Assembly (NCBI GenBank): GCA_030248295.1
Contig: JASANH010000484.1
Location: 218,330 to 282,329, forward strand
Direction: 5' to 3'
From: Mesodorylaimus sp. YZB2_4
Taxonomy: Eukaryota; Nematoda; Enoplea; Dorylaimida; Dorylaimidae
Length of the DNA stretch: 64,000 nt
Made by a program: the position numbers and the translations under genes. The notes below the pieces were generated by a model that was given only the letters and a program-made list of their open reading frames with translations, was not told the origin of the DNA and made no database searches. Below are positions 55,310 to 64,000 of the stretch, one piece after another (position 1 is the stretch's first letter; each line of letters begins with the position of its first letter).

Positions 55310-58300
55310 CGCTGGACCTAAAGCAAGAGATATATGCGTAGTCGAAAGCATATGAAGATGGAGACAGGATCTCCCCTCACGTCCCAAGTGCCTGTGTGTC
55401 CTCAGGAGACGGGTAAGTAATGACCTTGAGGACAGATTGCACCCGAGATGGACTCGGGCGAGGGCTAAAGGGGCAAGAGAGCTCACGATCAGAGAGGAGG
55501 AGGAGACTGGAAGGGAGTTGGATTATGGACGCGGGTTCTTTCGATTGTGCAGACACTACAGCACCCTAACGACATTCAGCACACATCCGGGCACTACAGA
55601 ATAAGAAAGGGCACTCGTTTTCTTTGAAAAACCCGCAATGCAAAGCAAATTTAAATTCTTCCATCTTACCTTCTTTGTCGATCTTGGAGAATCACGATTC
55701 TCACTTCCAGTAAATCTGTTATGTCTGTATATTGCAATCGTAATAAACCGCCACGAGCACAAAATGCATCCACTCAACGATGGAATTGTAAAAATGGCAC
55801 GGGCATACTCTATTATGGGCCTAGTGGTTGTGGTGCAAGGCAACAGGCGGCGTGAGAGATCGCAGCAAAGGGAGTAGACGACGAGCCCGAACTAGTAAAC
55901 CAAAGTGGAATGTGTTACGAGTTATCGAATTCGAGTTGGCAAAGTAGCACAACGATGCCTCGTCGCCTCGCTCGTCTTGCCAAAACTCGCGCGAGGAGAG
56001 AGGGAAAGTGCGGGCATGTTTGTAGAGCTGTGTGTACAATGAACATATGGCAGTGGGCATGCGCGTGGAAGAGGTGCTGATGCTGATATGAACTTGGAAA
56101 AGTGCAAACATCATCACATTGGATCACAGGTAGAGTTTGCCGAGAGCTCCGCATCGACCACATCATCAATGTGCAGTTTCAGCCGGAGGAGGCAGGGCCA
56201 GCTCGTTGCGTGGACTTACCCGTTATAAAAGCGTTTCTGCTTCAGAACAACAGAAATATGCAGGATTTTACGTGCACTATGGAAATAGCAAGTGTATTTT
56301 TTTAAAAAAGGGGAGCACTATTGGGCAAACTAATTGCACCTGCTGCCGCAGAAAGAGTTAAAAGCCTTTTAGATCGGGCCACCACTTGTGCCACTATCCG
56401 GGCCATTCTGATGGTGCTATAGCTATCTGACTGCCGTGAGCTTGTAGATCTTTTTATCAGGAGTAAAATCACCAATATAACAACAGATCAGGCACCTCTG
56501 AGGCTGCACTTTAGTAACAGCAGATTCCAGGACCAGAAAGAGGCGAGTTTGACTGGTACTACTTTTATCACAGTAACGTTAACAGCACACGCTCACTTTA
56601 CGTTTAACGTTACAGCCACACACTTCTCCCACCGCCAATTGAGCGTGACCCCACGCTCCTCCTAGACCAGACTAGTTACTCGGAACTGACTAGAGGAAAG
56701 TGGTGTCTCGACTCAATGGCGATCAGGATAGTAAAAGAATTTGGAAGTTCTTCTTGGAAGGTATACACATTTTTTGGAGAGTAGACTTGTCTTTTTCACG
56801 CACCATCTGTATTTCTACATACGGTACAGTATGTATGTATAGTGGGTCAGGTAAATTTTTTTCATGCTTCTCATACTTCAGAACTCTTGGCCGCTTGTAC
56901 AGATTTGAACACTTTATTGGCACAATGCTGATGTGTTTCCTTTTCAATGAAGAAACTAAGAAAATTTTAACGGACTAACGTTAGAGCTTCCAAAATATGA
57001 ACGAGCTTTTGTCAGCCTGGACTGGCCTGCTCCGAAGGCGCATCAAACCACATGTACTACCTTTCCCAGTTTCATTTCATGAATTTTTTGCTAATTTCAC
57101 TCCTTTTTCAGTCCTGACTCTTCTCCACCCACCTAATATACCCTCTCGAGGACTGGCCGCGTTCGAGCACACGCAATCGAGAGTGCAAGTAGAACCATTC
57201 TACAAAATTCGCTTCTACGCATGCGCAAGAAATTAAAATCAGCGGCCATTGTTTTTTCGCTCGGCAACTATGACGAGTCTTCCACTAAATCTCTCTCTCT
57301 GGTTTAGCTTAGGTTAGGCACTCGTTTTCACGTGTCTGAGTACTAGTAGTTCTGGGAAATACAACCTGTCTTTCAGACTAGACGTTGCACTGTAGACTGA
57401 GTCAGCAAACATTAGGTTAGTTCTGTATGTCATGAGGATACCTTTTATTGCAGTCTGATTGACTTCCAACATGTTGGGCCGGTAAATCGTTTCGTGTGAA
57501 ACGTGTCCCTTCACCCTCGAGTGCGCATAAGCGTTTGGTGATGTGGAAAAACGTGAGCATGAACATGATGTGCCCAAGTCAGTTTTGATGGTGAGTGACA
57601 AGCAGTATTCAAATAACCAAATTTTATAAAATACGTGCAGCATTATCTCTAGTCAATTTTTTCACGATGCCATTCACGGCAGAACATTTTAACCTCGTTT
57701 TCAGTGCATCCTCTAGCCATAATTATAACCTGCATTTTCGCCGTTTAATTGCCAAGCTCTTTAATAACCATTCGAAGGGAGAACGCTTGTTTAAACCATA
57801 TCGCTCTTTTTTAAGACATGACAACTTTTGTGGCGGTTAAAAATGATTTTTTGGCTTGATTTTTATTCCCCCATTCAAATGTTGTTCGATGCTACTCCGT
57901 AGTCTTGTGAGTCTCATGCTTTTACTTCTTTTACATAATTTCCATGTACAGGATTTTAGATTCACTCTCCCTCGTATCTACTGTATATTGCGTTTATTGA
58001 AGCTCATGCAGCGAACCAGTTTTGCGCCTAACTCGCAAAAGTATGAGAAAGATGCGAGCTTCCGTAAACCGGTCCCTCTAACGTCCGCTGTTGTTGTCAG
58101 TCACTCTTCATATACACCTTTTCTGTATAAACACCCTTTTCAAAAACAAATTTTCAATTTGAATTTCGCGCCGGTTTTTAAAAGTTTTTAAGTTTCGTTT
58201 CATTCTTCAAGTATAACTGTCATCGTCCTTCTTGCGCAGAGACAGCTTTCAAAATGTGCAAGAAGTGTTGAATCCCACATTTTGGATTTCCTGCCATTTT

Positions 58301-58767
58301 AAAAGCTTGTCGTTTATATATGCTGTGTGGTGAGATAACAGAAATTCCATGAGTCCTATGACCCTGTATCCTCGATGAGCCACCAAGTCATATCCTGCAG
58401 AATTTTCCTGCGTTTCTAAATTTTTTGAGTTTTTCTGTTCATGAACACCAGACAAAAACGTAAACTTCAAATTTTTGTAAAAAGTGACATTTTCTAGTCA
58501 GGAAGTGCTCTCCGCACCTCCCTGATTCGATTGAGCTATAAAAAGTTGCCCTGCACCTCTCCAGACGGTTTTCATAAGGTCCAAAAGTGCAAAAAATAAT
58601 TTTGCCTGAGTGAACCCCCTTCTGACTAACCCTGCAAAAATCTGGGCCAATGCCTGGTAAAAATCAATGCCAAAAGGCACCAGCAGTGATGTTGCCCTGT
58701 CGTTTGAGCATAAAGCTGGATCTCCCGCTCTCACCTAGCTCCAAATCGGCGCTGTGATGTATCGGGT

Positions 58768-58806
58768 CCATACATACATACCTACATACAGGCATACACA
58801 CATATA
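58768..58806. repeat. CATA-type microsatellite
   Basis: Imperfect CATACATACCTACATACAGG run followed by CATACACACATATA, in the gene-poor region. Confidence 0.8.
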
Positions 58807-59739
58807 TGACGCGGCACGTTTCTGCCCATAGAAGAATAACCAGTAAAGATTTTCAAAAGATTTTTGATACACTCCTTCCCCAACTAGTCCCTCATATCCA
58901 TACCAAATTTCATCGGGTTTGACCGCACGGTCCGCGAGTTATAGCGAAAATAAATAACCAGGTCGAAGTTTTCGCCCTCGCACGCCTGATATGAGTGGAG
59001 CCCGAACGGATAGAGATTTTGGAAATTCCTTCAAAAGAACTTAATCTAGTGTAAAGTTACGCTAAGAAACAAAATTTCATTGCCTTATGACATCAGGCTG
59101 TTGAGATATCGTTGTTACTGTGGCACATGTACTACATAGGGGACGCTACCGCGCCCCCATGGATAGAAGGTATGCTGTTGACAGAAGCCACCCTGGCTGA
59201 TACGCATATCACACTGTGTGTCTAGACATACTGTGCAGGTACAGCACAACCACAAATTTCAGGCCCGACGCATGGCAATCAACATGCTGTTATATTGGAT
59301 ATCACTTTTAGATCAACGCACCAGGGCAATTACGCTGCAATCCTACTCATTTCTGAATTTGGTTCTTTCTGGTTGCAACTGATCATTGCTGTTCTGTTCT
59401 GGTGGGGGGGGGGGGGAGAGGGGGAGGGGGCACTCAAAATTGGCAATTATCGTTTCTCCTTGTTCCTTCATTTTTGATTCCCATTGCAGGATGAGCAATT
59501 AGTCCTGACATGCACTGCGCAATCATTCCTCCTGGTTTTCTCACTGTAAAGACGCAGTCACAGCCAGAGGGACAGTACAGTCCTCTAGAATTTCTAAAAA
59601 ACACCAGACAACGAAAAGGTTATGCCAGCCACCCTACTCGAGCCAGGTTGGCTGGGCTCCCTCGGCGGCATATGCTTGCGTGGGTTATACTTATCTAAAC
59701 GTGATATATCTACGTGCATGTTGAGTGCGTTTAGGGCGA

Positions 59740-59852
59740 GGCTCTCAATCGTACTCCCACACTCACCCATACTGCATGCCTCTGTGATGTACTCGGTGTA
59801 TCGTAAAGTCATGGGGTCGACTCCCTGTGGGATTTTATTCTTTCTGTTTTCC
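59740..59852 (+). repeat. SINE-like tRNA-derived element, second copy
   Basis: A tRNA-like 3' half with B-box-like GGGTCGACTCC at about 59815-59825 in a GGGG..CCCC-type stem, followed by the tail TTTTATTCTTTCTGTTTTCC. The same tail follows the T-arm at 38.79 kb. The 5' border is approximate. Confidence 0.45.
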
Positions 59853-61181
59853 ACCAAATGCTAGTGCCCACATGAATATACTTATGCGTATTTTGTAGTA
59901 AGTTTGGAAGTTTGTAGTTTTGGAATACGATTTCCTTCTCTTACCTCGAACTACTTGGGAAACACTGTGGACTTGCTGCAGTAAGGTTGCACCTGTCGTG
60001 ACAGGGCACGAGTACTCTTGATGTGGCACCTACACTACCCAGTGACAAAAAGAATAGGAAATTCAGCTTCTATTGAGCCAGCATACTACTAGCTTTAGGC
60101 GTTCAACCTTTGCAGTAGAACCAATGACCATCGGCCTTTATGTTGCAATCTCTCAATTGCCTGAATGAAATGGCTGAGGTAGGGGACGCCCTGTTACACT
60201 TTTTTTAGTGACAGTGTAGCAATTTTATTTGATCAAAATTTATCTACAAACGCCACCGAGAAAGCCTAGCAGCTTTAGTGGTTATTTCTGTTGACGTGAT
60301 TTAACTTCGTCGTCGTCATCTTTGGAACAGCAAAACGAGCATTTTATATCTCGAGAACAGCAAAGCCGTTTTGAGGGAAATTTTGCACAATCATTGGCCA
60401 TGATAATCATAGCTCACCCGCAAAATTTTGAACATTTTGTTGATTTGCTGCTGACTTATGGACGAGCAAAGTTGTCCGCTTAACATTGCGCGTCTGTGTG
60501 GCTGGACTGAACAGACAACTACCGTGCCTGGATACTGCTGCTCTTACAGCCCTCCTGATTTTGGAGTTCTCCTTTGTCTTTGTCTGGTGTGTTGGGTCTC
60601 TGTGTCTGGATTGAGAGATTTGGGCCGACTGCCTGCGAGGGAGGGTTGTGCATTCCTCACTGCACTGCTGCAGCATGCATTCATGGACTTCCAAACCCAG
60701 AAACCAAAGCGCAGAGCGCACAGTGATGCCAAAAGCAATCTGTATCCAGGCCCATTTCCAGCCAGGTCCAGTCGAGTAACCACGGTACGGCCCTGAGCGA
60801 GGCCTGGCTAATCGTAAGTGGTGTTACATGCACCCGCGCTGATGAAAAGATCTGGCCGAAATACATGGTAGACCTGAATTTAAAATTTTGATCTAAAAGG
60901 TCTGTAGCCTGGAGAATTGAAGAGGTGGGGCACTTACACCAGCGTTTGACTTGCTGCCAGATGGATTATTTCGTGTGCAATATGTTTCTTAGCCTGGATG
61001 AGCACAGCAGCACTTCGTGATGCGGTAAGGCATGAACATGGACGTTTAGCTGACGTCTGATTTGCAGCCCACCTTTACCGACTTCCTGTGATCGGAAGCT
61101 GCGGACATATAAAAAGTATGCTTGCACTCATGATTTCTCAGTAAAGCGAGACTTCGACTAGTCGTCAATCGATGTTACAGA

Positions 61182-61774
61182 CTAGATGCATTTTCGGCAA
61201 GTCTCTTTGTCATCACAAGGGTCATTTATGTTGGCAAGACATGTCTGCCCCGCCTTGCCGCAGGGGAACTTCTGGCAAACCTTTACGATGCATTGGTAGG
61301 GACGACAGCTGGGATCTGGATCCTCCTGGCACCTTGCGGGATCAGGCATGCATGCAAGAAGGTTTGGGCATTTCACGCCGCGACACAGCTCCTGATCTGA
61401 GCTTGCTTCGTCCGCTAGTAAAGTATGGTGGACCTAAAAATGTAGCCAGAAAAGTGGTATGCTAAAAGCTTAGTCTGGTCTTGAAGAGAAAGGGAAAAGG
61501 TCAGAGCATTCCCATGAGGGCAGTTCAGTCAGACCTAATCATAACTCGCGCATTCTGCGGCAAAATGAGTGATGAGAGTGTGATGAGGTACCCACATGTG
61601 ACATTTAACCAAGCAGCAGCTACTGCGAATGAGTCCTAGTTATACTTGCCATGTCCACAGTAGCTAGCGCACACTCAAGTGGAACATGGCCATGGACGCA
61701 ATGATGCCTTAGTCAGGAAAGAACAACTGACTTACCAAGAACGCTCCAAGGATAGCGTACGTCAATGCAACCAT
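61182..61774 (-). CDS. small secreted cysteine-rich protein (96 aa)
   Basis: Two exons on minus: 61736-61774 and 61182-61433, joined in phase 0 (39 + 252 nt). Exon 1 reads MVALTYAILGAFL and, with the start of exon 2 (VHHTLLA), forms a signal peptide likely cut before DEASSDQ. The mature part has 12 cysteines, enough for six disulfides, with blocks LCRGVKCPNLLACMPDPARC, SCRPYQC, CQKFPCGKAGQTCL and CDDKETCRKCI. It could be a protease inhibitor, an antimicrobial or a matrix peptide; the spacing fits no family I can name. The donor is GTAAGT and the acceptor TTTTTAG. The signal peptide and cysteine pattern are the evidence that it is real. Confidence 0.7.
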
Positions 61775-63188
61775 GTCGGCACTCGGGGGACTATAGCTGT
61801 AGCAGCCTTCTGGTCTATTTTATCCCCACCTTGCCCACGCTATGAACTCATGTCGGCCGTTAAGGACAAGCTGCTGTTCCATGTAGACAGCGGGGCCTTA
61901 CGTCTAGGGGGCGACATCTGCCAATGTGAAGGTTGAAAGGCAGTAACCCACAGCCTTACCCAAATCTCAACATCATTCCGCGATTACCCAGTAACTCTCC
62001 AGGGTACCATCGACAATGTGATGAGCTGTATATTTCAATTTTACTGCCGCTTTAGCTACGTCACAAATGTCATAAAACAAGCTTCCACACAGAATTTCAC
62101 ATTGAAAGATTTGGCCAAATTTGGAGCGATGACGAAAAGACACGCAACAAATTTTGTCTCGCCAAGGCAGATTTTCAAATTCAAGTGGTCACCTCAGATA
62201 GTTTCCAAGAAAGGTAGAAAGACTCGCAGAGTTTACTGTGGCTGTGCGCTCAGGACAGAGCTCACTGGCACTCTGTCACGGAGAGGGCTTTTGTACAGTC
62301 TAGAGAGCGCTTAGCCTTGAGTTCATAGAGACTGGGACTCGACAGAGGGGCAGTTCCCTAGAAAAACATTTTTCTCTTAAGCCGGAGAGGCGCGACACAA
62401 ACCTATAGCAAACGGCGGACTATGCACGAAAGAGATCCAATATGATTAGGAGGGACACGGAAACAGATCGATGTGATAGTTAGCTGTACCATTCCCTACA
62501 ATGCATTTGATCAAGGAGACGAGTCAATGTGAAAATGCGGATCAGATGGCCGATACGAGAGTATGAATCGATAAGACCTATAGTGATAAATATCGTGTTA
62601 ATTGACTGAGTGATTGACGGTCGATTGATTGACTGATAATCGGCTGACCTATCCTCTGCCCGATATGATCAGTCAATTGGCAGACTGATCAAATTGATAT
62701 GTCCGTCAGTCAACCGATTGACCAGTCGATCAGTCGGTTGGATAATCGATCGACTGATCAAAATGATCAGACTGATCATATTGGCTGATCGACTGATCAC
62801 TACGGTTAATTGACTAGTCGAATTGATCAAGATTATCGGTAATTCCACCAATGGATCTGAACAGCTCAAAGTGAGTTTTTTTAAATGAAGAAGCTAGGTT
62901 CAGAAAATAAGGAAGTACTGGCCAAAGACGACATCGTATGAGCTGTGTCGGAATTTTGTGGAACTCAAAATTTTTTCTGTTAGCCGTGCGCAATAACTGA
63001 ACCTGCGCGAGTGTGGCACTCCTCAAGTTTGCCCGGCTGTGGCGTGGCTGGCCAAATATGGCAATGACATCCTCGCGTCGCGCCTGGCTCGTTCATTCTT
63101 TCAGTTTTTGAGTTTTTTCAAGTCAAGTTCTCCTAATAGCAATTGCGTTATACTAGCGAACAGCGGATCAATAAATTTTTTTATCATA
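61775..63188. other. intergenic, upstream of kinesin-5
   Basis: About 1.4 kb. Holds the promoter side of the cysteine-rich peptide gene and of the kinesin gene, plus the GATC-type repeat at 62.6-62.8 kb. No further gene recognised. Confidence 0.5.
62600..62835. repeat. degenerate GACTGATC-type tandem array
   Basis: Many imperfect copies of words such as GACTGATC, GATTGACT and GATCGACTGATC, about 4 bp based, over some 230 bp. Rich in self-complementary GATC. Confidence 0.85.
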
Positions 63189-63595
63189 ATGGCCTCAAAC
63201 GCTCATGATATCTCGACTGGTGAAAAAGGAAGGGCGGCACGGACCCGTATCAATTCTGCTGCTTCGAATGCTTCATCTGCAACCTATTCCATGCCGGACA
63301 AAAGATCTGAAAAGGGACAGCATATTCAAGTGGCCGTGAGAGTTCGGTAAGTGAACTTATCCGCTATTCGTAGTGTAGGTATGCACTTTGACGTCAAAGT
63401 AGGTTAGTATTTCTAAATTGACAGTCCAAGACCTACAGCCACTAAAATCTTGGAAAAAACAAGTTTTTTAGACCTCTGAACGAATCTGAAAAGAAACACC
63501 GCGCCCCAAATATTGTGGGGGGGAACTAAGGGGAGGGGGGGGGACTTCGAGAAAAAGCGAACCCTCCGACCACCAAGACTTTCACCTTTGATAAG
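63189..63595 (+). CDS. KIF11: kinesin-5 (Eg5/KIF11-like) motor, N-terminal exons, 5' partial gene
   Basis: Kinesin-5 motors are homotetramers that slide antiparallel microtubules apart in the spindle. Exon 1 (63189-63346) holds the cover region and QHIQVAVRVR, the first beta strand of the motor; exon 2 (63472-63595) continues RPLNESEKKHRAP and ends REKANPPTTKTFTFDK, followed by a GTAAGC donor. The KTFTFDK block and the spacing fit kinesin-5. The P-loop exon should lie past this point, mostly beyond the window edge. Odd: within exon 2 the frame passes through a G-rich stretch (63515-63543) with an in-frame TAA at 63527-63529, yet the frame before and after is the same. Either a sequence error, a very short intron or a broken gene. 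Confidence 0.75.
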
Positions 63596-64000
63596 GTAAG
63601 CAACAAATATCTTTGTAATGGAAAATTTTTCCTGGGATTTTTCATGCAAGAGACATGTAGGCCTAAACCATTATGGGCGCGTTTGATACCTTGCTCGTAA
63701 TAACCATTCCTATCGGGGGGCTTGTACAACAGCACGCAGCCGTATGCCCTTGGAAAATTTGCCTTGCTATTTCGTGGAAAAACCGTTGACGAGATTCAGA
63801 AAAAAATTCGAGGTCTGTATCGATCTGGAACTTGGTCTTTGCATGCATTTATGTCTTTTTAACTGCTCCACTAGGCCTCAGGCATCTGTTTCGAGAGCCC
63901 TTACGGTGCGCCACTATCGGCGAGCCCCCATTTTCACTAGAAATCATAATGGAAAGACTTATCTTTTCTTTCAAAACTATCTAGTATCGCGACCCTGCAA

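Larger units (their letters stand above)
55310..61181. other. gene-poor, repeat-rich region
   Basis: About 5.9 kb without a supported gene. Frames such as 57856-58191 (plus) and 60407-60796 (both strands) carry no motif. The stretch 58500-59150 has degenerate repeats and a CATA microsatellite. A second SINE-like piece lies at 59.74-59.85 kb, and a G-run at 59404-59415. The 5' UTR of the 54.5 kb gene may extend into its left end. Confidence 0.5.

Noticed and set aside
57856-58191. A 111-codon hydrophobic frame in the gene-poor region
   Set aside because: AT-rich low-complexity coding, no motif and no consistent splice borders.
60407-60796. Cys-containing frames on both strands
   Set aside because: No signal peptide, no splice partner and no conserved spacing, unlike the peptide gene at 61.2-61.8 kb.
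63515-63535. A 21 nt intron in kinesin exon 2
   Set aside because: It would keep frame and has GT..AG ends, but 21 nt is too short for a normal animal intron, and alignment length fits without it. A base error is more likely.

Overview
The window is nuclear DNA of an animal with a compact, intron-rich genome. Nearly every recognisable gene is broken by introns with GT..AG borders: donors are mostly GTAAGT or GTGAGT, acceptors TTTTAG or TTTCAG, and most introns are 50-300 bp. I rebuilt exon chains by hand from splice borders, reading phase and remembered family sequences. Twelve of the thirteen multi-exon chains keep frame from start to stop; METTL6 lacks its last exon. The gene set (WDR11, STT3B, FAM114A, CLC-3/4/5, LMBR1, SLC35B1, major vault protein, DEG/ENaC, kinesin-5) points to an invertebrate animal. 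I cannot name the phylum from sequence alone.

Layout. 0-26 kb, all on the minus strand: a secreted PAN/apple-type protein (0.5-2.0 kb), METTL6 tRNA methyltransferase (3.8-5.6 kb, last exon not found), WDR11 (6.1-11.1 kb), STT3B oligosaccharyltransferase catalytic subunit (12.1-17.0 kb), FAM114A (17.6-22.3 kb, with a 1 kb MULE transposon in intron 2) and a CLC chloride/proton exchanger (22.6-26.0 kb). A 316 bp divergent promoter separates CLC from a plus-strand trio: MTFP1 (26.3-27.5 kb), a probable ANAPC15 (27.9-28.6 kb) and a secreted mucin-like PAN protein (28.9-31.4 kb). LMBR1-type membrane protein (minus, 31.8-35.3 kb) and SLC35B1 transporter (plus, 37.1-39.5 kb) are divergent. Two tandem DUF1295 reductases (39.8-44.7 kb) and major vault protein (45.1-50.0 kb) are on minus. 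An intronless DEG/ENaC channel (plus, 52.7-54.1 kb) and an unrecognised 280-residue ORF (minus, 54.5-55.3 kb) follow. From 55.3 to 63.2 kb the DNA is gene-poor and repeat-rich, with one small cysteine-rich secreted peptide gene (61.2-61.8 kb). The first exons of a kinesin-5 gene run toward the right edge.

The genes form no pathway cluster, but several serve the secretory and endomembrane system: STT3B (N-glycosylation), SLC35B1 (ER nucleotide exchange), WDR11 and FAM114A (Golgi traffic), CLC (endosomal ion exchange), plus three secreted proteins. I saw no CRISPR, plasmid, phage or bacterial operon structure. The most interesting signals are the MULE with ~250 bp terminal inverted repeats and a 9 bp target duplication, a duplicated exon inside the vault gene, an in-frame GC-AG intron in STT3B, a 32 nt intron in the PAN gene, a changed CLC selectivity motif, and an in-frame stop inside a G-run of the kinesin motor exon.
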